Shown here: positions 43,546 through 56,600 of the stretch, in pieces
Layout: each line of letters opens with the position of its first letter
Numbering within the stretch: the stretch's first letter is position 1
Source: Chlorocebus sabaeus
Taxonomy: Eukaryota; Chordata; Mammalia; Primates; Cercopithecidae
Assembly (NCBI RefSeq): GCF_047675955.1
Contig: NC_132904.1
Span: 4,837,501 to 4,901,500, forward strand
Reading direction: 5' to 3'
Length of the DNA stretch: 64,000 nt
Notes under the pieces: generated by a model
Told to the model about the DNA's origin: nothing
What the model saw: the letters and a program-made list of their open reading frames with translations, nothing else
Databases searched by the model: none
Translations under genes and position numbers: made by a program

Positions 43546-45729
43546 TTGAGGCCAGATTGAGGCAAAAGCAGATGGATTTATGGAAAACGACTCATGCCGG
43601 CTGCCTGTAGGAGAGGCAGTGCCTGGGTGGGTCCTTAGCTGCCCCAGACCCTGTGAGCAGGTCTCACCTAGGGATGCCCGTGGCACTTTGGGAGCTCAGG
43701 GGAGAGGAGGGAATGAGAGGGTGGACACAGGAGGAGATGACCTTCATACTGAGCTTTGCGAGCATTCATCTGGCCTCACAACGCCGCAGGGAAGTCTCTC
43801 CCACTCCACTTGAAAACACCAGTGTAATCTGGAGATACCACAAAGGGTAATTAACATGCAAGTTTATCCTAATTCCCACAGTTATCCTGATCCTTAATGA
43901 ATCAAATGAGGAACTGGTTTGTGACTCAGTAAACTGAAGTCACAGAGTTCTTATGATCTGAGAAAAATGGGTCACTGTGTTTGGTGCTTCACAGGACACG
44001 GGGCCTGCAGGCGAGGAGCCAGGCCTCAAGGGTTCAGCGAGTTGTCCAAGCCAGCGTGACTAAGGGGTTCAGCTGGGATCTCTCAGATTAACTTCCAAGA
44101 AGGAAAGTCGCTCATTGCTCATGCACTTGTTCATAACTCTCCCTGGCTGGTAAACTCAGGTGGCATCGCGGCCTTGGCGTCTGGCCCTTGGTGACCCCCA
44201 TCAGGATAGCGCCTTGGCTGTGTCTCCTCCCTGGCACCCTTTACCAGAGCAGCTGGGCCTTGGGTTGCAGGGATGGAAGCCTCTATCTCGGGCGATACCT
44301 GAACGTGTAGAGTATGTGATGCTTGCTGAGCTGGAGGCTCACGGATTGGTGTCCCTCTGCTGGTTCCAGTGAGTACGTGCCTCTGAAATTCGAAGGGACT
44401 GTGGAGTCTGCTTCCAGGCTTTGAGAGCCCAAGTCTGTTGCAAATTGAATGTATTCACAAAAAGGAACATTGAAGTCCTAGCCTCTGGTAGCTGCAACTT
44501 CATTTGGAAATACGAAATAGGGTCTTTGTAGATTTTTTTAAGATGTAAGTGAGGCTCTGGGAGCAGCTTAGTCTTCCCTTGGGGCTGCAGAGGGGCAGTG
44601 CACCCCTGGGCTCGTGTTCCCCTGCTGGGAATCCTAAGGAAGGGGGGAAAGCATTCTCTTTTTCAGAAGCCCCAGAAAATGTCTTCTCAAGACTCAGTGA
44701 CTCTGTTTGATTTCTCCCCCATCCATTAACTTGCTGCTCTTCTGGTGGGCATGGATGTGCGGTTGGATTTCAGCCTATCAGGGCCTGGCCTGGAGCTGGG
44801 GATGGGGTCAGTCCCATTCAAGTCACAGATCTGGGAATGGTGGTTCTCCTGGAGCAACATCTGGGTGCTATCAACACCAGGAGGGGGCATCCATGGTGGC
44901 AACAAAACCCAGAACTGTCCACTGAATGGGCCAAAGGAGGGAATTAAGATCAGCCTTGGTGCCACTACCCGTGGCCACCGTGGCATGGGGGCCTGTGCTT
45001 CCAGACCTGGGTGGTGCGTGGAATGGTGATGGTGACTATGCGGATGCTCCAAGGGGATGATGGCGTTCCCTGAGTGGTCACTGCGCCCCAAGCTCGGTGC
45101 TCAGCACTGCATAATACACGTTGAGCCATTGAATCCTCAGCACCCCAGACAGAGTTCAGTTATTGGACAGAGATTTATGGAGCCCCTGTTCTGTGCTGGT
45201 CATTGGCATGGGTAGGAGATGGAGACGACTTCCCATCATGGGCTGTGTTCTTGCAGGCTTTCCCCATGTTACAGGTGTGAACATTGAGGCCCAGAGAAAT
45301 GAGGCCGCACAGCTGGAATGTTGCAGATCTGAGATCCAACCCCAGGGCCTTTTACTCCAAAACGTGTGTGCTTAATGTGTGTGTCTATACATGCTGGCGA
45401 GTTTTCTTTTTAAACAGCTGATCGCCCTCAGATGTCCACCGCTGGCCTGTTTGGCTGCCCTTCTCCAGGCCAGCAGCCAAGACACAGTGCTGCCCACAGG
45501 GGCGACCGACTGGGAGCCTTGAAACAGGTGGAGCTGGCGAAGCAGGGCCCTGAGCTGTGTGCATGGGGCCTGGCTGCAAATGGCCCAATGAAGGCTCCAT
45601 GCATTTCCATTTTTGAAGCTTGAGCCCTTTCCTCTCCATGAGGCTGACCCGTCTGGCTTGGTCACACACTAGCTGTGCGGTCCTAGCTTAGTTACTTTAC
45701 CTCTCTGGGCCTCAGTTTACTCATTTGCA
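43546..45729. other. Intergenic, with MIR fragments at about 45,080-45,310 and 45,660-45,725
   Basis: Otherwise unique, GC-balanced. No exon evidence. Confidence 0.5.
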
Positions 45730-45932
45730 ACGGGTCGGCAAACTACTACCCTCGCCCGAATCCAGTCTGTTGCCTATTTTTGTAAATAAAGCTTTATTGG
45801 CACACAACCATGCTCACTCATTCACAGAGCGGCTGCAGCTGCTTTTGCACAGGGCAAGAGACCCTGTGGCTCGCAAAGCCTGAAGCCCCTCTCTGTGGCC
45901 CTTTCCGGAAAACCTGCCAATCCCTGACCTAG
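45730..45932 (-). mobile_element. hAT-type DNA transposon remnant
   Basis: Starts GGGTCGGCAAACTACTACCC, contains AATAAAGCTTTATTGGCACA, and ends GCCAATCCCTGACC. The ends form imperfect inverted repeats. Confidence 0.65.
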
Positions 45933-47919
45933 CAGATGGGATGATTGTGTGCAGGAGAGTGTAGGCTCTGAGAGGGCAGGGCTGTGTCTGTGGCTCTCAC
46001 CAGAGTGTCCCCTCCCTGTCACCAACCCATGGGGTCGTTGCAAGACTTGGAGAGAAACTGTGTTCAGTATCGAGCACAAGGCACACAGTACGTGTTCAGT
46101 AACCTCCAGCTTTGGTTCCTCCCGTGATTAAACAAAGGCAAGGAGGACTACCCCAACAGGCTCAGAGGGCCCGGGGTCTGGAATAGGAGCTGATCCTCGG
46201 GTTAGACCACTCGGCTCTTAAAGTGGCTGCCGGTTGAGAGGCTTGTCTCAGCTGCCTAGGGGAAAATTAAAAGGATTAATGGACACCGCCGTCTTTGAAA
46301 GGCTCAAGGCCCACTGAAGCCCCTTCAGCAGAGGGCTCTGCATTCTCTCTTCCCCAGTCCTCCTTGTGTGCCCCCGTGAGTGGCGGTGACAATGCTCCCG
46401 GATGTGGGCCCCAAGGCCAGCGGCCCCGGAGCTGCCCGCCCACCCGTCCGCCGGCTATTGTCTGCTCCGGCCTAGCGGTGTGGCGCTGGGCTTGTGGGGC
46501 CCCAGCGGGCAGGGGACTGTGGGAACGGATTAGAGGTCCTGGGCTTGCTTTCCTCGTCTTGCATAAACTCTTGATCAAAGACATTCCTGGGATGACAGAG
46601 CCCTGTGAGCTGCGAGGCTGGCCCAGCGTGCGGGACGCACACCCCACACTGCAGCCCCTGCACAGGCCTGCCCTTGCTGGCCCTCGCTGGCCCTGGCTGC
46701 AGTGCTGACTCTGGGGACTAGCCTTATGGTGGGACTGGTGATGGAGCGGGTGCCAGGAGGCAACACGGCCTTCCCCACCAGATTCAGAGGCCAGGCCCTT
46801 GATGCTGGGCGGAACGAGGCTGTGACTCTGCTTCCTGGGGTGCTTCAAGGAGGGTCACGCTGCATGCAGGGTGGCTGGAGGGAGTGCCAGCTGCATGCCA
46901 CTGCCACTGGGCCTGGCTTCTCTGGACTCCCACAGGCACTGCCTCATCCTCTGCAACAGCCCTGCCCACTGTTATCCCACAAGCACGGTCGGAAGTCTGC
47001 ATGCCCGCTCTGCCCAGCCTCCTTCCTCTGTCTGCTCAGGGACTTGCACTCCTCATGACAACTCTAGGTGTTGTCTGGGCCCCTGGAGAACCCCCAGCCC
47101 TTCCAGCCATGGAGTCAGCTCCTGGCACGCGGATCAGGCTGGACCTATGGATCTGCAACTCAGCCTGGCAGCTTGGGGCTGCCCTGTGGGAGCCGACACG
47201 ACCTCCCTTCCATTTGGCCCCCTTCCTAGGACCCACTGTTTGCCAGGTGGGGAGAAGGGAGGCAGAGAGGAATCAGGGAGATTTCCATCCTGGAGGGACT
47301 CGGCCGGAGCAGGAAGGTGCCCAGGTATGACAATCCCGGACTCCCAGAGCCACCTGCCTGGTGTGGGATGGGGAAGCCTCCGGAGAGCCCATCCTCACAG
47401 TGAGTGCAGAGATGAAGGTTCCTGTGGACCAAGGTGGCGGGCCAAGCACAGAACAGGAAGCTTGATGCAGTCTGGTGTGTCAGGAGCTCCTGGGCAAAGA
47501 CATCGAGCTTATTGGGGCTCAAGGCTGGGTAGAGATGGGGCTGAGTCCCAAGGACCTTGGACGGAGCTGAAGGGAGATAGGAAGGCCGTGGGTTGGGGGC
47601 AGAAGATGAAGAATGGATGAGGACTGTCTGCCTGCAGGGACATGGGCCAGGAGGCAGGGCCCCTCGTGAGCAGGTAGGGGTGCTGGGGCACCTGAGAACA
47701 GGCTTCTGAGAAGGGGCTGCAGGGAGAGCTGACTGCGGAAGTCGTTGTCTCTGAACTTCCTCGAAGGTCAGTTTTTTACCGTCACCCTCTGGGCAGCGCA
47801 GATACTCCAACAATGGATGAGGTCTTCACTGCATCCCAGGAGGGGTCGCAGGCCCCAAAGTGATGTCAGTGGAGTTTGAGAGTTGGGAACAAGGGCCCAG
47901 AGTAGCCAGACCACACCTT
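45933..47919. other. Intergenic, GC-rich unique sequence
   Basis: Several long open frames on both strands reflect base composition; none shows recognisable protein sequence or splice-consistent ends. Confidence 0.5.
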
Positions 47920-48278
47920 TGATATGGTTTGGCTGTGTCCCCACCCAAATCTCATCTCGAATTGTAGCTCCCATAATTCCCACGTGTCGGAGGGACCCGG
48001 GGGGGAGATAATTGAATCATAGGGGCGGTTCCCCCCATACTGTTCCCATGGCAGTGAGTAAGTCTCATGAGCGCTGATGGTTTTATAGGGGTTTCCCCTT
48101 TCATTTAGCTCTCATTCTCTCTTGCCTGCCTCCATGTAAGATGTGCCTTTCACCTTCTGCCATGATTGTGAGGCCTTTCCTGCTACGTAGAACTGTGAGC
48201 CTATTAAACCTCTTTTTCTTTATAAATTACTCAGTCTTGGGTATGTCTTTGTTAGCAGCATGAAAACAGACTAATATA
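47920..48278 (+). mobile_element. Solo THE1 LTR (MaLR, ERVL type)
   Basis: Complete LTR from TGATATGGTTTGGCTGTGTC to GAAAACAGACTAATATA, with the family's polyadenylation region (ATTAAACCTCTTTTTC). Flanking 5-bp repeats ACCTT and GCCTT differ at one base. Confidence 0.92.
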
Positions 48279-48334
48279 GCCTTGGAGCTCGTGGCATGAC
48301 CATGATATATAGACCCACCCTTCACTGTGGGGGT

Positions 48335-48677
48335 GTACAGACTCCCCCATTGTGGCACAGCCAGGGGTGGGGGTATCGGGGGATGTACAGACCCCCCCAT
48401 CGTGGCACAGCCATGGGTGGAGGGTGTACAGACCGCCCCATCGTGGCACAGCCAGAGGTGGGGGGATCGGGGGATGTACAGACTCCCCCATCGTGGCACA
48501 GCCAGGGGTGGAAGGTGTATAGATCCCCCCATCGTGGCACAGCCAGGGGTGGGGGAATCAGGGGATGTACAGATCCCCCCATCGTGGCACAGCCAGGGGT
48601 GGGGGGATCAGGGGATGTACAGATCCCCCCATCGTGGCACAGCCAGGGGTGGGGGGTGTACAGACCCCACCATCAAA
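48335..48677. repeat. Minisatellite with alternating 50- and 41-bp units
   Basis: Units begin GTACAGA at 48,335, 48,385, 48,426, 48,476, 48,517, 48,567, 48,617 and 48,658. The step order is 50-41-50-41-50-50-41. Long units end GGGGGATCGGGGGAT, and short ones lack about 9 bp there. Shared core: CCCCCCATCGTGGCACAGCC. Confidence 0.93.
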
Positions 48678-50357
48678 GGGATGCCACAGATGCCGAGACA
48701 GAGAGACTGGGCTGTGGGGGAGCTCACAACCGCTTCACTCTGGGCCCGAGCCCTCTCTACACACTTGGCCGTGAACACACCTGACCCACTCAGGGCCCCT
48801 GCCCTGCCCTGCCAGCCTGGCTGAGCCCCGCGCTCGGCAAAGTGGCTCTCCAGCTTCTTCCCCACATCCTTGCTCAAACCTAACAGGGTCCGATGGCTAC
48901 CTTGCCTGCTCCGTGAAACAACCAAAGGTGCCCTGTGCGATGGTTGGAACTCTCTGCACAGGCCTTCTGCTACACCCATGTGCTCTCGGGGATGAAGGTA
49001 AACTCAGCTGCAGGCTGGGGGCGGGGACATGGCTTCCCTAGGACCCCAGCCCTGACACAGGACCTGGCTCTTGCCCAGAACTGAACAGCCACAGTAGTGC
49101 AGCTTCAGAGTCATTTGCCCAAGGAGCAAGGAGCTGGGCCTTGTAAGCCACCTGAGTGGCCACCAGTGTCACCTCTGGCTCCGACGGTCCCTTGAGCTCT
49201 TGCTGAGGTGACCTGTCAGGGGCACCCTGCAGGCTCCCCCACCCACTCAATATGGGACTCCCTTGGGGAAGGCTCCCGGAGCCCCCACCCTCAGGGCAGA
49301 GGCTGGTGGAGACCTATAGGGGCCAAGTGTTTCCCTCCACACCCCACCTTCCTCCCAGGGCAGGCGCCTGTGGAGTCAACACACTGACCACCCTTGCCCC
49401 CCTTTCCGCCCTGGGAGGAGTGCTCTACAAGGCAGGAAGGGTAGACAGCAGGTGCTTCATAAAGGCCAGAGATTCGACCTACAGCTGACAAGTAGTAACC
49501 ATCAGTGACGTGGGACCTGAGCTTCCACTTGGCTTGGGGTGAGGACAGACCAACCTCACAGATGGGTCCAGGAGCAGTGACCAAGGTCCGCGGACACCTT
49601 CCCAGGGCACTCCCACTACCCACCTCCACCCCGGGGTTTGAAGTTAGGTTCAGTCACATGCACCTGAAATCCAGAGGTGGACGTCACGGGCATCCTATAA
49701 GGCAGCCTCCAGGTCTCCACAATCCCAGTGAAAGGCCACCCTGGATCACAGCCCTGACACGGTGCTTTGCTCTCCTGGAGCCTGGCGTTGCCAGAGGGTC
49801 ATGATTCATCCAGAGCAAACAGCAGTTTGTGCCAGAAGAGGGTTAACAAATGCCGGCTTTATTTATTTTCCTATCTGCAAATAACCTGAGAAGACAAACT
49901 GGTGGGGCAAGCAAGGGATGGAAGATGTTCCCAATCAATGGGCACCACTCACGTCACCCAGGCTGGAGCTATTATCTCGCGTGATTGGAGGTGGGCTCAC
50001 CCAGCCAGGCTGCCTGCAAACTATTCTTTGGAGCCTCCCCAGGACAGGAGTCCCCCTCCCACCTCACACCCCTGTGCTCAGGGCTTCCTCCCGGTTGGGA
50101 AGGGTGTGCCTGCTCCTGGCTGGATTCTGTCCCCACCCCCGGGGATGTGGCAGTGTCAGGAGGCATTCTTGGTTGTTACAGTGGGTGGCGTGACTGTCAT
50201 CCTGTGGGTGGAGGTCAGGATGCCGCTGAACTTCCCGCAGTGCACAGGACAGGCTGTGGCCTCCCGCATCTGCTGAGCCTGCCACCCTGCCCTGGTTCTG
50301 GGGCACTGGGACACGCGCCCCTGGCTCCCGGCCAGCTCAGGAAGCAAACAGGCGGGC
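48678..50357. other. Intergenic downstream of CCND1
   Basis: Unique GC-rich sequence. No gene evidence. Confidence 0.55.
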
Positions 50358-50379
50358 ACCATGCTGGGGTTTTACCAGT

Positions 50380-50385
50380 TTTATT
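50380..50385 (-). terminator. CCND1: CCND1 poly(A) signal AATAAA
   Basis: Minus-strand GAAATAAAACTGGTAAAACC context, matching the end of the human CCND1 mRNA as I remember it. Cleavage is expected near 50,355-50,365. Confidence 0.85.
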
Positions 50386-51048
50386 TCTAGACTTTCACGT
50401 TTGTCTTTTTGTCTTCTGCTGGAAACATGCTGGTTACATGTTGGTGCTGGGAAGCGCCGCGGTGCAACCAGAAACACACAGACCCGGCCGCCCGCCGCCC
50501 AGACCCTCAGACTTGCACGTCACAGGACAGACTCCACTGTGCCCCGTGCACTTGCCACCAGCCTTTGGCCTCTCGATACACACAACATCCAGGACTTGTG
50601 CCCTTGCCCCATCACGACAGACAAAGCGTCCCTCAAGGCCCCCGCGTGGTTCAGACAGACACCGCAGCCAGGATGGTTGAGGTAAGCGTGAGCCGTGTTC
50701 TGGAGGGGTGGGGCGGGATGGGCCTGTGCCCACGATGGCCTCTGAGCACAGGATGACCCTGCCAGGGCAGGACCCCAGCCACGCGGGCCCGCAGCGGGGT
50801 GCAAATTCTTTTGGTTCGGCAGCTTGCTAGGTGACCCGGGCACATAGCACTGTGAGCTGGCTTCATTGAGATTTGGAGTCTCTTTAAATTAGCATTATGC
50901 TGTAATTAACAAAACAATAACAAACAGAACACTAGTACATAACAGATTAAACATACCCAAAACTTGAACAAATTCCAGAAGCTATTCCAATCATCCCGAA
51001 TGAGAGTCCTACAGGCACAGCGCCGTGGTGGCACGTAAGACACACTTG

Positions 51049-51070
51049 TTATAATAATAATAATAATAAT
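51049..51070. repeat. (ATA)n microsatellite
   Basis: About seven ATA/TAA units inside the CCND1 3'UTR. Confidence 0.85.
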
Positions 51071-51515
51071 TATGCAACTTCCATAGCTACACGCAAAGAA
51101 TGACACAGCTGTAAAAACTACTATGATGATACGCCCCCGATCAGATGAAGAGCCCAGCGTCACAGGCGCAGGGAAGAGAAGATGGACACAGCCTGGTCTC
51201 CGGGGACACCGGCATGGTTCTCACGCACGCGGCTTCGGGGCCAGCCCCCACCAGCCTGTGTGGGATTGCGCCCGCGTGTCTGCCCGCCGAAGCAGACAGA
51301 ACCTGCCCGCTGGGTCCACCATGGCTAAGTGAAGCATGAGGTATTGTGAAACAGGAACCTTTTTGGAATAGAGCAGTAATCACATTAAGTCAAAATTGAT
51401 CACATAAAAAAAAAAAACCTACAAAAAAGGCATATGTAATACAATGTTCTAAGAGAAAATTAAAACTAGTACATGGCAGTATATGACATTGTAAAACAAA
51501 AAACTGATCCTCCAA

Positions 51516-51523
51516 TAGCAGCA
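51516..51523 (-). promoter_or_regulatory. miR-15/16 family 8-mer target site
   Basis: The mRNA strand reads TGCTGCTA, the full complement of the miR-15/16 5' end UAGCAGCA, in the CCND1 3'UTR. Regulation of cyclin D1 by miR-16 is established; site use in this species is inferred. Confidence 0.6.
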
Positions 51524-53499
51524 AACAATGTGAAAGAGATACAGAGAAGCGATGTGAATATTTCCAAACCGTGCCTGGAAGTCAACGGTAGCAGCGCAAT
51601 AAGAAAACGGAGCTGCAGCCTGTCCCCGGTGTGGGCACCGCCCCGTCCCCTCGGGAGCCTCTTCCTCACACCTCCTCCCGCCTGTCCTCCCTCACACATC
51701 AGCCTCCACACTCTTGCCACCTCCCTTCAACACTTCCTAAATAAAAATTACAAGAATTACAGAGCCAAGATGTGCAAATTGTCTATTTTGTCACTAAGTT
51801 TTTTAAAGGAAGGGGCAGGGGATAAGAATATATCGGAACCGAACTTATGTCGAGTACCCTAATTTTCCTTGTGACACCCATGCCTTTCCAATCAGATGAC
51901 TTTGGGAAATGCCAAACAGGCTGAATCAATGTCTTTGTGTGTTTTTTTTTCCTCCAGATTGTTTTTTCTCACCTCTAAAAGGTTCTATCTTTAAAAATAA
52001 ACTGTATTAAACCTGCAACATCAAAGGCAGAAGGTTTGTGTATGTATGTCTGTGTGTTTAAATCAAGGGGAGATTGCATTTATAAATCATACTGGCCTTA
52101 TGAACATCCTCTGCAATAAATATACTTTTTAGCCTTAACTATAAATTATATATTTTAGTGTTTAAAAACCTTCCGGTGTGAAACATCTAAGATAACCCTT
52201 AAACCACCTGTTCTCTAGGTAAACCTCTGAGATCCCTACTTTCAGACACCAGTTGGCACCAAAGGATTCCTAAACTTCAACTTCTTTAAAGAAAAGGAAA
52301 GGAACTTATCATCCTGGCAATGTGAGAATGCAAACCTTTTTCTTCTTAACTGGCACGCAGCCTCCCAAACACCCCACCTCCACTGCCACCACAGTGGCCC
52401 GCACTTGCCTCGAAGTCCTGCTTACACACAAGTACAAGGATATTCCCAAACCATTCCATTAGAAAACTGCCCTCCCTCCACACACAACAAAAACAGCGCT
52501 ATTTCCTACACCTATTGGACTGAAAGTGCTTGGAAATGGAATGGTTTTAGAATATTGAGAAGAACACAAACCAAGTAGCTGTGGGTTGAACCTGGACGTG
52601 AGCTGGCTGTGGGGCCGTTGGGTAGAAAACCAGCGTCTCATAAACAGGTCACTACAAAAATAGGAAGAGTATAAAAATAGAATATATTATGTCACTATTT
52701 CGTCTTCTCTTTATAGTAGCGTATCGTAGGAGTGGGACAGGTGGCCTTTCCCGACCCTGCTACGCTGGCTGGTGCCCGACAAACCTCCACTGGGATGGTG
52801 GTCACAGGTGCAAAGGACATGCACACGGGCACGCTACGCTACTGTAACCAAGAGGTGACTTCAGCCATGAATAAGGTGAAGAGGTTACACATCTACCTAC
52901 GGAATATAATAACATACAATGACTTATAAAGTGACTACATGCATATGAGCAAGCAAAGTATAGAGATGCCTAGAACCACACTACAGCTGCGCTTTTCAGG
53001 AAAAGCACAAGAATACGTTTTTCTACCTAAAACCCTCTTCTACTTTAAAAATGGTTTGCTGAATTTTTCTAATGTTTTTATGCTTTCTTTTTTAACACGT
53101 AAAGGATCGAACCTAATCCTCTCCCGAGACTCCTGCTTTGTGTTAATGCCTATTCTTACAACAGAGAAACAAGTACATTAATATAAAAACGAGTTGATTA
53201 TTGGGGTATAAAATCCTCTATTGTCTGTAGCACAACCCTCCTCCCCCACTGCTCAGGGTTATGCAAATACTATTTTTTTTCTCTCTCTTTTAAAGACAGT
53301 TTTTGGGTAATCTTTTTCTTTTGCTTAAGTCAGAGATGGAAGGGAGAAAGAGCAAAGGAAAAAACAACCAACAACAAGGAGAATGAAACTTTCCCTTCTG
53401 GTATTGAAATGCTCCGGAGAGGAGGGACTGTCAGGGGAGCACCTGGGGCCGGTTCCGCCCTCGCTGTGGGTGGCGGTGGCGCCTGCCTGCCTGGCGCCC

Positions 53500-53664
53500 T
53501 CAGATGTCCACGTCCCGCACGTCGGTGGGTGTGCAAGCCAGGTCCACCTCCTCCTCCTCTTCCTCCTCCTCCTCGGCGGCCTTGGGGTCCATGTTCTGCT
53601 GGGCCTGGCGCAGGCTTGACTCCAGCAGGGCTTCGATCTGCTCCTGGCAGGCCCGGAGGCAGTC
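53500..53664 (-). CDS. CCND1: CCND1 coding exon 5 (terminal)
   Basis: Follows CTCTCTCAG. Encodes DCLRACQEQIEALLESSLRQ, the Glu run (GAG/GAA repeats), VDLACTPTDVRDVDI and TGA at 53,500-53,502. Confidence 0.98.
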   Translation of the reverse strand, partial: DCLRACQEQIEALLESSLRQAQQNMDPKAAEEEEEEEEEVDLACTPTDVRDVDI

Positions 53665-56600
53665 CTGAGAGAGACGGGGTGGGGAGAGGTGGGAAGAGGG
53701 GGTCCTTAGAAGGGGCCTGCGGCGAGGGCCCCCTCCCAGGTGCCACGACCTGCAAGGCCTCTATAAGAGCAAGACTAAGTAAAAAAACTGTCCCTTGACC
53801 CATGCCGCCGCCTCTGAACCTGAGCGAGATGTGGGAGCTGCCATCACCTGTCAGTGAGACACTCAGGACCCAACACTTCCACCTCCCACCTGGCCTCCGG
53901 AGCCACAAGACAGCAGATGCTTGCCCGCCCACCCTGCACCCGCTCTGCCCATCCCCATGCTCAACAGCACCTTGACCTTCTGTTCCCACTGGCCCTGCCA
54001 GCTCCCTGGGGAATTCAGTGCCATCTGATCTGGACAGACAGGCCCTTTGAGTCCTGCCTTTTCAGACAGCCTCTCCGTGTGGCAGCCCTCCAGGTGAACC
54101 TGGCCTTCCATGATCAACGGCTGTCAAAGTCTTAGGCCGTGCATGACTGAGGATGAATGCTGGGTAGCCAGGGGGACCTGGACCCTTGTTCCCTCCCCTC
54201 CATCCTCTCCCGCTCAGGCCTGTGCCCCGGGGCCACCCATCAGCCTGGCACAGCATGCATCTACCCGCTGCGGCCACAGAGGTGCTCGCCCTCGGGTGGA
54301 GTGCAACAGAAGCTCCTGGAAGCCCTGCACCTCCGCCCTCTGGGGCTCCAGACCCCCTTGGCGGCGGCCGCACCACACTGTCCGTGGGAAAGGGCAGTCA
54401 TGGAAACCGGAACCCCGCGCCCAGCCGGGGGCCTCTCCTCGGCTCCAGCACGGGCAAGTCCCAGGCAGCCCGAAGCGGCTGCCTCCTGCGAGGGGGCTTC
54501 TGGATAGAGAACTGGCTTCATGTGTTGGGGCTGTGTGTGTCCCAACTGCCAGGAAGCCACAGTAGGGCTTCAAGCCGAGTCTCTAGGCAGCCCAGGAAAC
54601 AGATTTTCCACAAGGAGCAGGGCTGGGCCACAGCCCCAACAGGTGCCACTGAACTTCCAACTAGATGGGGATGGACACAGGCAGGGCATGACAGGCGATG
54701 ACCTAGGCCAGAAGGACTTTTCGGTGGACCCCTGGGGTCGTGACATTTTAGCGTCCTGTGCCTTTATAGGGAGGGCTTTCCTCTCCTGCCTTTCAGATAA
54801 ATTCTCATCATGGCAAATGAAGCTGGCTGGGCTGGCAGCACAAACAGTCCCACTGTACAGATGGGGAGACTGAGGCCAGAGACCTGGGGTGAGATCCAAG
54901 ACTCCTGACGTTCAACCTAAAACACCAGCCACCCTCAGTTCCCAGCTCCAGGGGCCTGGCAGCTCCACCCACGGACTCTTCACCTGCCGCCCGCCCCCCT
55001 CACCATGACCTGCTCCAGGGTCACGCATGCAGCTGGACTCCATTTCCCTCACGCCTCTGGTCCCACAGCTGCCTGCAAGGCTACCCTGGTGGACAGAGCT
55101 GTTCTCCCACAGCCAGAAGCTCCAAGGAGGCAGCACGCTCCTCCACGAAAAGTCACTGGTGTGTGGCACTGTGCACCCGATTCACACAGATGGACATTCC
55201 ACCCACCAAAGAAAATTCTAGAACACACCCTAGAAAGTGCAGGGGGCCTCTGCTGTGAATGGTTTTTCTGAGTCTGGGCTCAGCTAATGAGGCAGAGTGG
55301 ACTCCGCCTCAGGTAACTTCACCCCGTGTGTCAGCTGCGAGCGTGTGCCTCCGATCTAGTTCAGATGGTCTCTACTCAAATAAGGGCCAGTGCCCAACTT
55401 CCCACAACTGCCTGAGGACAGCAACAACCCAGGGCAGATACCCCTGGCGGGGAAGCGGTTTTCACTCAGGGCGTGGAGTTCGAAATGAAAGTGCAGATGC
55501 GAGTTTCATTTTGACGGAGGGGCTTTCCCTTTGCTGGGCTTCTGGAGGCCTCGATGGCGTTTCTGAACCATTTTCCTGAGAGAACTGTGGGCTGCTGGCC
55601 TCCACCCTACAGTGGGTGAGGACACCTTACCACCCCCACAGGATAACACGGGGCAGGGTGCAAGGGAGGCCACGGCCGAGAACACACAAGGGAGGGGAGG
55701 GTGCCCCTGCCACCTCCAGTATCCCATGGCAAAAATGCTTCTTCCTCTTCCGAGACACACATGGGCTGGGAAGCCGCTAGCTGCCTAGAGGCACCGCTAG
55801 GCAGGGGACAGGCAGGTGGACGCTAGATAGCATCTGCTGAGACCCATGCGGAGCCCCCGGGAGGCTCGAGGGCAGACCCCCAAGAGGTGGCCCAGGCCAG
55901 AGCCACAACGGGCCTCGCAGGCCCAGCCGGCCCCAAGCTGGGGTCAGGCGGTCACTCCCTCACACACCGCAGGGCCGGCGGCTGACCCGGCCACCTCTCT
56001 GGTCTAATTTGGTAAATGCCACAAACCCTTTTGATTGTCATTTTAATTCTTTCTTTAAGAAAAGAATCGGGAATAAAACAATGGCATTTTTAAGAAGAAA
56101 GACACGGTCATCCCAGGGTTTAACAGCAGCAGCCTCTCAAAGAGCCGTAAACAAGGCCGTCTCTATCCGCCCGTTGTCCGGCGTTTCGGACCTCACAGGA
56201 GCCCTTTTCAAGCATCTATTTATTGGCCACGCACATTGTGGCCCAAACAAAGCTCGCCTGGGCCTAGCCCCACACACTATCACCACACGGACCATTGGCT
56301 GGGGCCGCCTGGGGCCTTGGTCCTGGACGCTTCGCCCAGAAACACTCTACAGCTCCTGGAAGCCCCAGGGGACGTGCACAGCCTGTGAGGACCTCCCGAC
56401 CCGTCAGTGAGTTCTAGGAGCAGTGGAAGAAGCCGGTGCCCTGTCAGTCTGTGGCTTGGGGTCCGAGGGGCCCAGCCCCAGCCCCAACCCCAACTTGTCA
56501 CCCTTGCACCAGCCTTGGCATTTCTGTGGCACTAGGTGTCTCCTGCCTGTGAGCCCCGGCGAGGCTCCCTGGGACATCGCCCTCACTCACCGGGTCACAC

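Larger units (their letters stand above)
50358..53499 (-). other. CCND1: CCND1 3'UTR (about 3.1 kb)
   Basis: Repeat-free, AT-richer than its surroundings, running from the stop codon to the poly(A) signal AATAAA read on the minus strand (plus-strand TTTATT, 50,380-50,385), within CTAGAAATAAAACTGG. It holds candidate microRNA sites: miR-15/16 (51,516-51,523), miR-34 7-mer (51,474-51,480) and miR-17/20 family GCACTTT (around 52,523-52,529), as well as a (TAA)n run near 51,050-51,070. Loss of this region stabilises human CCND1 mRNA in lymphoma (established knowledge). Confidence 0.9.

Noticed and set aside
46871..47620. 249-codon open frame on the plus strand
   Set aside because: GC-rich composition keeps several overlapping frames open here. 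No protein family, splice logic or promoter supports it.
48296..48824. Open frames of about 160 codons with repeated peptide motifs
   Set aside because: The repeats come from the minisatellite and all frames on both strands are open; not a gene.
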